Assembly: GCA_023227965.1 (NCBI GenBank)
Contig: JALOCA010000005.1
Location: 1-64,000 of the forward strand
Source of the DNA: Lentimicrobiaceae bacterium
GTDB taxonomy: Bacteria > Bacteroidota > Bacteroidia > Bacteroidales > JALOCA01
Direction of reading: 5' to 3'
Length of the DNA: 64,000 nucleotides
Part shown: one piece after another, positions 9,419 to 17,850 of the stretch
How positions within the stretch are numbered: the first letter of the stretch is position 1
Layout: every line of letters begins with the position of its first letter
Notes under the pieces: generated by a model
Told to the model about the DNA's origin: nothing
What the model saw: only the letters and a program-made list of their open reading frames with translations
The model's database searches: none
Position numbers and translations under genes: made by a program

Positions 9419-9880
9419 ATGAAAAAAATTGCCGTGTTTCCGGGTTCGTTCGATCCTATCACCAAAGGGCACGAATCCATCATTAAAAGAGCAATTCCCC
9501 TATTCGATGCAATCATTGTTGCCATTGGACAAAATTCGGGGAAAAATAATTATTTTTCACTGTCATCCAGAATATTATGGATTCAACAGATTTTTAAGGA
9601 CTTCCCGCAGGTTTCTGTGGTTTCCTACAAGGGACTAACGATAGATTTTTGCCACAAAAACAAAGCAGCATACATTCTACGTGGCTTGCGCACTTCCGCC
9701 GATTTTGAATTCGAGCGCAGTATAGGTCAGATAAACAAAACCATGATGCCTTCCGTAGAGACGGTTTTTTTGCTTACCGAGCCCCAATTTACCGCATTGA
9801 ACTCCTCTATCGTTCGTGATATCCACAGGCATGGTGGCGATATAACTCCGTTTGTACCCGAAGGTATTGATATTAAATAA
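9419..9880 (+). CDS. coaD: Phosphopantetheine adenylyltransferase
   Basis: 153 residues, normal length. CoaD joins AMP from ATP to 4'-phosphopantetheine in the penultimate step of coenzyme A synthesis. The N-terminus MKKIAVFPGSFDPITKGHESII has the nucleotidyltransferase T/HxGH-type motif (TKGH). The conserved 'YILRGLRTSADFEFERSI' and 'VFLLTEPQFTALNSSIVRDI' segments follow. The start at 9419 gives this N-terminus; an earlier in-frame start would add seven unrelated residues and run into the -7 element. Only 6 bp separate its stop from the first Hdr-like gene, so it probably heads that operon. Confidence 0.95.
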   Translation: MKKIAVFPGSFDPITKGHESIIKRAIPLFDAIIVAIGQNSGKNNYFSLSSRILWIQQIFKDFPQVSVVSYKGLTIDFCHKNKAAYILRGLRTSADFEFERSIGQINKTMMPSVETVFLLTEPQFTALNSSIVRDIHRHGGDITPFVPEGIDIK

Positions 9881-9886
9881 TTGCGT

Positions 9887-10597
9887 ATGGGCGTTTTATA
9901 CGATAAATTAGCAAAAGATGTACGATTCAGGGAAGGAATAAATTCCTGCATCAATTGCGGAACCTGTACTGCAATTTGTGCGGCAGCCGAATTTTACAAT
10001 TACGATCCGAGAATCATAGCCGATACCGTACAAAGCCGGGATGAATCCAAAATTGAAGCCCTACTGAAAAGCGAAACCATTTGGTATTGCGGCGAATGTA
10101 TGTCGTGCAAAACCCGTTGTCCACGGGGTAATGCTCCCGGGTTAATTATTATGGCGCTTCGCTCACTTTCGCAGGAAGAAGGATATTTTGTGGAATCGGA
10201 AAAAGGGAGACAACAATTAGCCCTGAAACGTACAGTAGGAGAATGGATTTTAAAATATGGCTATTGCCTTTATGCCGAAAACATTCTGCCGGAAATGCAT
10301 CCGGAACAGGGTCCCGTTTGGGAATGGGAAAGCAAACATTTGCCGGAAATTTTCGAACGGCTTGGTGGAAATTATAAAGGTGATGGACCGGGTATTCTCC
10401 GTAAAATTCCCCAGGAAACGCTGGATGAACTGAAAAGTATTTTCGATGTTACAGGCGGAACCGTACGATATGAAAAGATTGAAAATTTTTCAAAAGAAAA
10501 AGCAAAAGAACTCGGGCTGCAGTTTGACGAAGGAATAGACAACGAATACGTTAAACATATTTATACCGTTAACAACCATTCGCATACAAAGGAATGA
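9887..10597 (+). CDS. HdrC-like 4Fe-4S ferredoxin protein (first copy)
   Basis: 236 residues. Two CxxCxxCxxxC cluster motifs are visible: Cys21/24/27/31 (the last followed by Ala rather than Pro) and Cys68/71/74/78 followed by Pro. HdrC subunits wire electrons between HdrA and HdrB in heterodisulfide reductase-type complexes. This one is longer than a minimal HdrC, having ~150 extra residues rich in charged and aromatic amino acids after the second cluster. The start is ATG 9887; a TTG two codons earlier is less likely. Its stop overlaps the hdrB start (ATGA). Cytoplasmic; partners are inferred to be the next four genes. Confidence 0.85.
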   Translation: MGVLYDKLAKDVRFREGINSCINCGTCTAICAAAEFYNYDPRIIADTVQSRDESKIEALLKSETIWYCGECMSCKTRCPRGNAPGLIIMALRSLSQEEGYFVESEKGRQQLALKRTVGEWILKYGYCLYAENILPEMHPEQGPVWEWESKHLPEIFERLGGNYKGDGPGILRKIPQETLDELKSIFDVTGGTVRYEKIENFSKEKAKELGLQFDEGIDNEYVKHIYTVNNHSHTKE

Positions 10598-11661
10598 AAA
10601 TAGAAGGAAAGCAACACATCTGGCAAGATTATCAAAAAGAAATAGCCGAAAATCATTACTTTTATGTAAGAAGTTGTGTACGACAAAACTTTTTCCCCGG
10701 CTCAGAAACCGCTTTTCTTCGCATCCTGCGCGAAGAGTTAGGGAAAGATGTTTTTGAAAACCCATGTCATACTACCTGTACTGGCATTGGTTATCATGGA
10801 GATATAGTTCCATTCGATACTACGATGACAGTGGTAGCCCGCCAGTTTGCCCTGATGACAGAATCGGGTTACGAAAACCTGGTTCCTTCCTGCATCACTT
10901 CTTTCGGGATTTACACCGAAATACTGGAAACCTGGGAACACTTTCCGGAAGAAGAAGAAAAAGTACGCGAATATCTTTATAAAGCTACCCACCGGGAGTT
11001 TAAAATACCTAAAAACCTGGCGCATGCCAGCGATGTGATTTACAAGTTCCGTAAAGAAATTTCTGAAAAAGGAAAATTTCGCTTAGTCAATGTTAACACA
11101 GGCAAACCCCTTAAAGTTGTGGAACACATTGGATGCCATTATGCCAAAATGTTCCCGTCTAAAGGAATCGGTGGTGCCGAATATCCCTATGTTTTGACAG
11201 GAATGGTAGAAGACTGGGGCGGCGAAGTGATTGATTATCCCGAAAGACGGCACTGTTGTGGCTTTGGATTTCGTCAGTACCTGGTTAAGGCAAACCGCGG
11301 ATATTCCGTTGCCTGCTCGCATAAAAAATTTGAATCCATGCACCCTTACAAACCCGATATGATTATCACCAATTGCCCGGGATGCCCGATGTTTCTCGAC
11401 CGGTGGCAATATGCCATTGCCGAAATGGAAGGAAAAACTTACGGAGAAAACGGGCAGGGAATACCCGTTTTTACCTACGAAGAAGTTGCCGGACTGGTTT
11501 TGGGTTACGACCCCTGGGACTTAGGATTGCAGGTCCATCAGGTATCCTGTGAACCTGTACTTGATAAAATAGGAATCCCTTACGATACAAGCAAAAAATA
11601 TCTCGGAAAACAAGGACAAAATATTGGCATGCCCGATAAACCGTATATTTTGAAAACATGA
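10594..11661 (+). CDS. HdrB-like CCG-domain protein with degenerate first domain
   Basis: 355 residues. HdrB subunits carry two CCG domains (Cx31-39 CCx35-36 CxxC), each binding a non-cubane iron-sulfur cluster at the disulfide- or thiol-active site. The second domain is intact: Cys180, Cys220-Cys221, Cys240, Cys260 and Cys263. In the first, the CC pair is replaced by CHTTC (Cys58, Cys62) and the final CxxC by CITS (only Cys100). So the first cluster is changed or lost. It overlaps the preceding HdrC gene by 4 bp, which implies translational coupling. Family membership is clear; the substrate is unknown. Confidence 0.82.
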   Translation: MKIEGKQHIWQDYQKEIAENHYFYVRSCVRQNFFPGSETAFLRILREELGKDVFENPCHTTCTGIGYHGDIVPFDTTMTVVARQFALMTESGYENLVPSCITSFGIYTEILETWEHFPEEEEKVREYLYKATHREFKIPKNLAHASDVIYKFRKEISEKGKFRLVNVNTGKPLKVVEHIGCHYAKMFPSKGIGGAEYPYVLTGMVEDWGGEVIDYPERRHCCGFGFRQYLVKANRGYSVACSHKKFESMHPYKPDMIITNCPGCPMFLDRWQYAIAEMEGKTYGENGQGIPVFTYEEVAGLVLGYDPWDLGLQVHQVSCEPVLDKIGIPYDTSKKYLGKQGQNIGMPDKPYILKT

Positions 11662-11711
11662 CACCGAACATATCCTCCCTTCTCAACCTATCTACAACCT
11701 AACTTTGTATA

Positions 11712-12737
11712 ATGGAATCCAAAAAATCAATAGCCATCATCGGAGCCGGAATTGCCGGGCTGGAGGCAGCTACCCAACTCATCAACGCAGGCTATTCTGT
11801 TACCCTTATCGAAAAAAAACCCAGAACGGGAGGACATATTAACGACTGGTACTGTCTTTTCCCCGATTTCCGTCCCTCTTCGGAAATAAAAAACAATTAC
11901 CGGGATATTGAGAAAAAAGGAGTTCACCTGCTGCTGGAAACCAAAGTGGAAAAGATTAATACCAACCCCAAAGGGTTTACACTCGCATTATCAAACGGAT
12001 CTTACCTTTCTGCCCATGCCATTCTGTGTGCAACTGGTTTCAATGTTTTTGATGCAAGAAAAAAAGAAGAATATGGCTACGGGATTTACGATAATGTGAT
12101 TACCGCAAAAGACTTTGAAAAAGAGTTTTTCGGGAAGGATACCTTCACCATCGCCAATGGAAAACTGCCCAAAAGAATAGGTTGGGTACACTGTGTGGGC
12201 TCGCGCGACGAAAAAGCCGGGAACATCTATTGTTCTAAAGTTTGCTGCATTACCGGGGTAAAACAGGCTATTGAAATTCGGAGGAAACTGCCGCAAACCG
12301 AAGTGTTCTGCTTTTACATGGATTTAAGGATGTTTGGCAGACATTACGAAGAATTGTACAAAGAAGCCCAGGAAAAATGGGGGGTAAATTTTATCAGGGG
12401 AAGGTTGTCGGAAGCCTGCGAAAATCCCGATGGTTCCCTATTACTGAAAATGGAAGACACTTTAGCCGGGAAACCCCTCAAAATGTCGGTGGATTTGCTG
12501 GTGCTGCTGGCAGGATTCGTTCCTCCGGACAACATTGGTAAAATGAAAGATCTATTGGGCATTGCACTTGGGAACGATGGATTTATCCTTCCTGTTGACG
12601 AACACCTTTCGCCTAATGTAACACAGGTAAAAGGAGTTTTTGTTGCAGGGACCTGCACCGGAGCCAAAACTATCCCCGAAACCCTGGCAGATGCCCGTTC
12701 GGCAGCATTGAAAATTATGGAGTACCTTAAAAAATAA
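11712..12737 (+). CDS. HdrA-like FAD-dependent oxidoreductase
   Basis: 341 residues. An N-terminal dinucleotide-binding motif (IAIIGAGIAGLEAA, residues ~8-21) is followed by the HdrA/QmoA hallmark region CVGSRDEKAGN...YCSKVCCITGVKQA and a second GxxG segment near the C-terminus (GVFVAGTCTGAKTIPETLADA). It is short like QmoA and lacks the ferredoxin extensions found in methanogen HdrA. HdrA holds the FAD that can split electron pairs or pass them to quinone-linked partners. It sits 50 bp after the HdrB-like gene, the largest gap in the operon. Whether it bifurcates electrons cannot be decided from sequence. Confidence 0.87.
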   Translation: MESKKSIAIIGAGIAGLEAATQLINAGYSVTLIEKKPRTGGHINDWYCLFPDFRPSSEIKNNYRDIEKKGVHLLLETKVEKINTNPKGFTLALSNGSYLSAHAILCATGFNVFDARKKEEYGYGIYDNVITAKDFEKEFFGKDTFTIANGKLPKRIGWVHCVGSRDEKAGNIYCSKVCCITGVKQAIEIRRKLPQTEVFCFYMDLRMFGRHYEELYKEAQEKWGVNFIRGRLSEACENPDGSLLLKMEDTLAGKPLKMSVDLLVLLAGFVPPDNIGKMKDLLGIALGNDGFILPVDEHLSPNVTQVKGVFVAGTCTGAKTIPETLADARSAALKIMEYLKK

Positions 12738-12756
12738 TTCCTTTTTGTCATCGAAT

Positions 12757-13095
12757 ATGAAAATAGACTTTGGATATAAAATCAACAGCGACCAGCAAAT
12801 TGATTACGATGCAAACGATAAACGTATCCATGAATATTTGTTGAAAGAGGAACCTTCATTTCGGTCCTGCATGTTTTGCGGATGTTGCACCGCAACTTGC
12901 AGTACGGGAACATTCACCCAATTCAATTTCCGCAAATTACACACACTGATACGAAGGGGCGAAACAGCTTCCCTAAAAAATGAGATTGAAAAATGTATGT
13001 TTTGCGGAAAATGCCTGCTCGTATGTCCGGCAGGAGTCAACACTCGCAATCTGATTTTCTGTATTCACAAAGCCATTGAAAACTTCCAGCTATGA
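12757..13095 (+). CDS. HdrC-like 4Fe-4S ferredoxin protein (second copy)
   Basis: 112 residues. It has two complete cluster motifs: Cys38/41/44/48 in CMFCGCCTATC and Cys80/83/86/90 in CMFCGKCLLVCP. This is a minimal HdrC. The start is ATG 12757 (a TTG four codons upstream is possible but unlikely). The gene follows hdrA by 19 bp and overlaps the membrane subunit by 4 bp. It is therefore the likely electron link from the flavoprotein to the membrane subunit, whereas the first HdrC probably serves HdrB. Confidence 0.87.
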   Translation: MKIDFGYKINSDQQIDYDANDKRIHEYLLKEEPSFRSCMFCGCCTATCSTGTFTQFNFRKLHTLIRRGETASLKNEIEKCMFCGKCLLVCPAGVNTRNLIFCIHKAIENFQL

Positions 13096-14945
13096 CCTTT
13101 GACCTCTTTGTTTTACCCTTCACCCTTGGTTTACTTATCCTTCTGATATGGCTTACCTCGCATTTTATCGGCTGGCTGAAAGACCTTTCCGGTGAAGACT
13201 CTGTAAAAATCAGGAACAAGCTGTTTACAACCCATACTCTGCAGGCAATAAAAGAAGTATTCATGGAAAGCCTGCTTCACCGCCGCATGTTTCGCCGTAA
13301 CAAGCTGCTTGGATTTATGCACATGAGCTTTGCATTTGGATGGTTTTTATTGATTCTGATTGGAAATATTGAATCAAGGGTATATAGTGGTGTACACGTC
13401 AACCCTCCCTACTACCCTATCTTTTTGAAGTTTTTTGTGCACGATGTCCGTGTGTTGCCTTTCGAAATTTTCACCATTCCCGGATTTTTCCGTTTTACGA
13501 TGGACCTTTTGTTACTATTAGTGCTCTCCGGACTGGTTCTTGCACTGATTAAACGCAGCCGTTCCAAGTGGTTCGGACTGAAAAAAACGACAAAACATAC
13601 TTTTTACGACCGGATTGCCATTAAAGCACTTTGGTTTATTTTTCCACTCCGGTTGCTTGCAGAAAGTTTTACTGCCGGATACTGGCAAACAGGTAGTTTC
13701 CTTACCAATAGCATAGGAAATGTCTTTGCCAGTTTCCTTCCTGTGGAAGTAATGGCTTATCCTTTCTGGTGGATGTATTCCATTGCACTGGGGGTTTTCT
13801 TTGTAACCCTTCCCTTTTCGCGTTACATGCACATCCCTACCGAAGTTTTACTGATTTTTCTGCGACATTACGGAATCTCGGTAAATAAGGAAAATTCTAC
13901 AATGGAAGAAATCAATGTAAATTCATGCCCAAGGTGCGGCGTATGCATTGATGTCTGCCAATTGAATGCCGAAGCCGGTGTAACCGAAATTATGCCGGTA
14001 TATTTCTTGCGTTCGGTTCGCGAAAAGAAAATCAGCCGGGGAGGACTGTTCGATTGTGCAATATGCGGACGATGCCAGCAGGTGTGTCCCGTGGGCATTG
14101 AAGTGAATGCAATACGTATTGTAAAACGATGGCAGGAAACCAACAAGCAATCTTTTGCCTTCAATTACCTTACCCCGGTTTCGGGAACCCAAACCGATAT
14201 TCTATATTTTGCTGGTTGTATGACTCACCTTACCCCGGCTATCAAAAAAGCCATGGTAAATCTTTTGGATGTTTCCGGGGTCAACTATCAGTTTTTAGAC
14301 AAAGACGGAAGTGTGTGTTGTGGACGTCCGCTGATGCTTGCCGGCAAGGACAATGCCGCTACCAGACTAATGGAGCATAACCGCCAACTGATTCATTCAT
14401 CCGGAGCCAAAACATTAGTTACCTCCTGCCCTATCTGCTACAAAATTTTCAAAGAAGAATACAAGCTGAAAACAGAAGTGCTACACCATTCGCAGTACCT
14501 GCTCAGGCTTGTAAAAGAAGGCAAACTACTAATAAAACCTGGGAATAAAAAAATTACTTATCACGAACCCTGCGAACTGGGCAGAGGATGTGGCATTTAC
14601 GAAGAGCCCCGCCAGTTGCTGGCATCTTTTGCCCAATTGGTTCCTATTGAACAGGAAAAAGAAAACGGACTCTGTTGCGGCGGCAGCATTGCCTCCATCG
14701 GAACATCCAAAGAACAAAAAGACAAAGTTACCATCGGTGCTTTGAAACAACTTTATGCATCCCAGCCCGATTTGATTGCCACTGCCTGCCCGCTTTGCAA
14801 AAAAACATTTTCCAGGTTTTCGCAGGTACAGGTTGCCGACATTGCCGAACTTGTTTACGACTCGTTGCAGAACTGCAAACCTTCCCACGCAATTATTACA
14901 GAAGAAAACATCTTAGAGGAAATTAATTCCCCTGTCGAAATATGA
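13092..14945 (+). CDS. Membrane HdrE-HdrD fusion: cytochrome b/4Fe-4S/double CCG subunit
   Basis: 617 residues. Residues ~1-260 hold about five or six membrane segments of NarI/HdrE-like cytochrome b type. Candidate heme ligands are His77 (GFMHMSF) and His247 (SRYMHIP). Two 4Fe-4S motifs follow: Cys279/282/285/289 and Cys322/325/328/332. Two intact CCG domains come next: Cys376, Cys409-410, Cys446/449; and Cys494, Cys528-529, Cys566/569. This unites HdrE and HdrD, which are separate proteins in many methanogens and sulfate reducers. Likely role: electron exchange between menaquinone and the cytoplasmic Hdr-like module. Start and stop overlap both neighbours by 4 bp. Confidence 0.85.
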   Translation: MTFDLFVLPFTLGLLILLIWLTSHFIGWLKDLSGEDSVKIRNKLFTTHTLQAIKEVFMESLLHRRMFRRNKLLGFMHMSFAFGWFLLILIGNIESRVYSGVHVNPPYYPIFLKFFVHDVRVLPFEIFTIPGFFRFTMDLLLLLVLSGLVLALIKRSRSKWFGLKKTTKHTFYDRIAIKALWFIFPLRLLAESFTAGYWQTGSFLTNSIGNVFASFLPVEVMAYPFWWMYSIALGVFFVTLPFSRYMHIPTEVLLIFLRHYGISVNKENSTMEEINVNSCPRCGVCIDVCQLNAEAGVTEIMPVYFLRSVREKKISRGGLFDCAICGRCQQVCPVGIEVNAIRIVKRWQETNKQSFAFNYLTPVSGTQTDILYFAGCMTHLTPAIKKAMVNLLDVSGVNYQFLDKDGSVCCGRPLMLAGKDNAATRLMEHNRQLIHSSGAKTLVTSCPICYKIFKEEYKLKTEVLHHSQYLLRLVKEGKLLIKPGNKKITYHEPCELGRGCGIYEEPRQLLASFAQLVPIEQEKENGLCCGGSIASIGTSKEQKDKVTIGALKQLYASQPDLIATACPLCKKTFSRFSQVQVADIAELVYDSLQNCKPSHAIITEENILEEINSPVEI

Positions 14946-16339
14946 TACTAAAACCATTCTTCGTTTCCATCCTTCTTTCTCTTTCCGGAATTCTTTTTGC
15001 ACAACAATGTACTATTGAAGGAAATGCTTCTTATGCCCGGCAGCAACAAATCCGGTTGAAAACATGGTGCGACCAGATTTCATACCGCGACAGTGTAATA
15101 ACACAAACTTTTTCTGATTCCGCAGGACATTTCGAGTTGAAATTTTCGCTTTCACAGCCTGTCTTTGCCTGGATTTCCATAGGTTTTTCAAAGGCAGAAA
15201 TGTATTTAGAACCAGGAGAAGACTACGCACTCACCCTGTTACCACTGAAAAATCTTACTGAAAACCCTACCATCAACCCTTACCTAATCCCCTTCTTTAT
15301 TGATTATTCATTGAAATCTTCTTCCGGTAAAACTACGCTGAATGCACTGATTGATTCTGCTGACCGCCGCTTTAACCGGTTTGTTTATTCCAATCTCGAT
15401 CCGGTAAATCCTTACCGCCATCGCTCCATGGTACTTCCTTTTGTAGAAGAAGTTCAAAAACAATTTGCCGGCGTTAGTGATGCTTATTTTCAAAATTACC
15501 TTATCTGGAAATCGGCAACACTGGAATTGCAGTTTCAAAGGGCTTCGCATGCTAACCTTTTTAAAAAATATGCTCCCGAAAAAAATATGCTGTACGATAA
15601 TTCTGGCTATATGGATTTTTTTAATCAGTATTTTCAGCAATATCTTACCGCTGTTTCCGGGAAAATTCGTTACGACGACCTTACCCGAGCCATTAACCAA
15701 CTGCAAAGTCTGCACGCACTCACCGACAGCTTGGGAAAAGACAGTCTGCTACGCAATGAGTCGTTACGTGAATTAGTTTTTTTGCAAAATGCAGGAGAAC
15801 TTTACAATTCAGGGGATTTTAATAAAAAAACACTTTCCGGGTTTTTGAAACAACTGGCTTCCGAAAGCAAATTTCCACAACACAGAGTCATTGCCGCAAA
15901 TCTTCTCCGGATGCTTACTCGTTTTGAGAAGGGAAGTCCCGCCCCGGATTTTACGCTGACGGATACGAATGGAAAGGAAGTATCCCTTAGCGATTTCCGC
16001 GGAAAATATATTTATCTCGGGTTTTTTACTTCATGGTGCAAGGGCTGCCTTAACGCCCTCGATACTTTGCAAAAAATACAACAAAATTATGCCGGCAAAG
16101 TAGCATTTATAAATATTTCCATGGACAATACTCCCGAAATTTTAAAGAAATTACTTGCCAGAAAAGCTTATTCCGGAATTTTCCTCTTTTCCGGAAATAA
16201 TTTCAGCCTTACCGATGCTTATGCCGTGAACTCCTTCCCGGTATTTGCATTGATAGATCCCGAAGGCAATTTTGTCCGATATCCTGCACCGGACCCAGGC
16301 GAAGAGTTGGAAAAGCTATTGGATGGAGCACTTAAATAA
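14942..16339 (+). CDS. TlpA-like thioredoxin-fold protein, exported
   Basis: 465 residues. The N-terminus MILKPFFVSILLSLSGILFA is a signal peptide. Residues ~25-320 are an N-terminal region of the kind seen in Bacteroidetes DUF4369-like thiol-disulfide proteins. Residues ~325-465 form an AhpC/TSA-thioredoxin domain with the redox pair Cys366/Cys369 (SWCKGC). It acts outside the cytoplasmic membrane, probably reducing or rearranging disulfides. Its ATG overlaps the stop of the HdrE-D gene, so it is translationally coupled to the Hdr-like operon. That may tie an extracytoplasmic thiol/disulfide function to the redox complex, which is an inference. Confidence 0.85.
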   Translation: MILKPFFVSILLSLSGILFAQQCTIEGNASYARQQQIRLKTWCDQISYRDSVITQTFSDSAGHFELKFSLSQPVFAWISIGFSKAEMYLEPGEDYALTLLPLKNLTENPTINPYLIPFFIDYSLKSSSGKTTLNALIDSADRRFNRFVYSNLDPVNPYRHRSMVLPFVEEVQKQFAGVSDAYFQNYLIWKSATLELQFQRASHANLFKKYAPEKNMLYDNSGYMDFFNQYFQQYLTAVSGKIRYDDLTRAINQLQSLHALTDSLGKDSLLRNESLRELVFLQNAGELYNSGDFNKKTLSGFLKQLASESKFPQHRVIAANLLRMLTRFEKGSPAPDFTLTDTNGKEVSLSDFRGKYIYLGFFTSWCKGCLNALDTLQKIQQNYAGKVAFINISMDNTPEILKKLLARKAYSGIFLFSGNNFSLTDAYAVNSFPVFALIDPEGNFVRYPAPDPGEELEKLLDGALK

Positions 16340-16431
16340 TAAAAAACTAAAAATTGTTCAATTACTTAATGAAGCAAAAATAGTAAAGAAGGCTTTTTTA
16401 TCACGAAAAACAAAAAATTATCAATTCAGGC

Positions 16432-16989
16432 TCAGGTGCTGGAAGGCGAAAGTTTTATGGCTTCAAAAAAACTAAAATTTACTTTGCCGTAATTACGATG
16501 CTGGCTAAAATGAGGATGCCCTGAAAAATCATACTCCCGTGAATGTTCCACAATCAGCAAACCATCCGGAACAAGCAGTTTGTTTTCAAAAGCAAGATCG
16601 GGAAGGTTTTCTATACATTTCAAGTCGTATGGAGGATCGGCAAAAATAATATCGAACTGTATGGATGCAATTTTTAGGAAGCTGAAAACATTGTTCCTTA
16701 CAACACGGATATTTTCAAAATGAAGCTGTTCTGCGGTTTTCCTTATAAAATCGGCACAACGTGGATGCATTTCTATTGAAACAACTTGTTTAGCTCCCCG
16801 TGAGGCAAATTCATATGAAATACTACCGATACCCGCAAACAGGTCAAGCACGGTTAAACCTTCAAAATCATACATATTATTCAAGATATTGAACAAACTC
16901 TCTTTTGCCATATCGGTAGTAGGACGAACCGGCAATGTAGCCGGGGCAAAAATATGCCTTCCGCGGTATTTTCCGTTAATTATACGCAC
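16432..16989 (-). CDS. rsmD: 16S rRNA (guanine-N2)-methyltransferase RsmD
   Basis: 185 residues, normal for RsmD, which methylates G966 (E. coli numbering) of 16S rRNA. The N-terminus MRIINGKYRGRHI is typical. The SAM-binding motif I is VLDLFAGIGSISYEF and the catalytic motif is DPPY in IIFADPPYDL. It overlaps the upstream DUF3822 gene by 10 bp, an order common in Bacteroidetes, so the two are co-translated. No hairpin separates it from the convergent tlpA gene. Confidence 0.95.
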   Translation of the reverse strand: MRIINGKYRGRHIFAPATLPVRPTTDMAKESLFNILNNMYDFEGLTVLDLFAGIGSISYEFASRGAKQVVSIEMHPRCADFIRKTAEQLHFENIRVVRNNVFSFLKIASIQFDIIFADPPYDLKCIENLPDLAFENKLLVPDGLLIVEHSREYDFSGHPHFSQHRNYGKVNFSFFEAIKLSPSST

Positions 16990-17837
16990 TGTCTTACATT
17001 ATGAAGGGTGAAGAAGAAATGGTCGGGAAAAGTATTGAAAACAGAATTTTCCGGATTTCCCTTTTGCTGGTAAAAACGGATATTGCGAACGTAGCGGTAC
17101 ATCATTTCAAAAATTGAAGAATCTTTTTCAATTGAACCCATCAGGCATATTTCAGCCGATTCAGGGTTCAGCAGCAACTGCTCCATGACAAAAATCAGGT
17201 AGTACAAAAAATCTTCTTTGGTTGTATAACTGAATGTATTAAAAAAATGTAACTTCCTTTCTTTCAAAATAACAATATCAAACAAGCCAGTTCTTACGTT
17301 GATAAAAATCTGCGGATTTTCGCTACTGTTTTTAAACAATAGAAGTATGCTTTCGATAAAAATACTTGCATGATGGTAAATAACAGAAGCAGGAAAAAGC
17401 GATTGAAGGCTTTGCCTGAATTGGGCGGGCAAAGTATAAATTACATGAGCATTTGCAGTTTTGAGCTTATCGGAAAAAAATTCGTCTTTTCTGCCACCGC
17501 TGTTGTTGAACCGGTAGTACAATTCTTTTTCCTGTGCATTGTACAATTGCTCGGGGACAATCGTAGTTTTTGAAAAGTCAAGCAAAAGGACAGAGGTTGC
17601 GGATGCCAATTCATGAAATCCGGGTATTTGTGCAATCCATTCCGACAAAGCCGGAAGAAAATCCTCGGTATTTTTAAGATGGGTGTCGTAAGTTTCTAAA
17701 GCAACAAACCGGTTATGCTGCTCATCAAAAACTGTATATGCCACATGGTTTAACGAAAGTTGCAAATATAATGTTTGCAAAGCACTTTTATTTTCGGCAT
17801 ATGCGGGGTCGAAAAAACGGAATCCGGTTGTAAACAT
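16980..17837 (-). CDS. DUF3822 family protein
   Basis: 285 residues matching the Bacteroidetes DUF3822 pattern: N-terminal FDPAYAENKSALQTLYLQLS, a central hydrophobic fold, and no membrane segment. In this phylum it commonly sits directly upstream of rsmD, as here with a 10-bp overlap. The fold family resembles the ASKHA/actin-like superfamily in overall pattern, but I cannot confirm that. Function unknown; a link to ribosome maturation is only suggested by the neighbour. Confidence 0.75.
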   Translation of the reverse strand: MFTTGFRFFDPAYAENKSALQTLYLQLSLNHVAYTVFDEQHNRFVALETYDTHLKNTEDFLPALSEWIAQIPGFHELASATSVLLLDFSKTTIVPEQLYNAQEKELYYRFNNSGGRKDEFFSDKLKTANAHVIYTLPAQFRQSLQSLFPASVIYHHASIFIESILLLFKNSSENPQIFINVRTGLFDIVILKERKLHFFNTFSYTTKEDFLYYLIFVMEQLLLNPESAEICLMGSIEKDSSIFEMMYRYVRNIRFYQQKGNPENSVFNTFPDHFFFTLHNVRQCV

Positions 17838-17850
17838 TGGTTAATTACAA

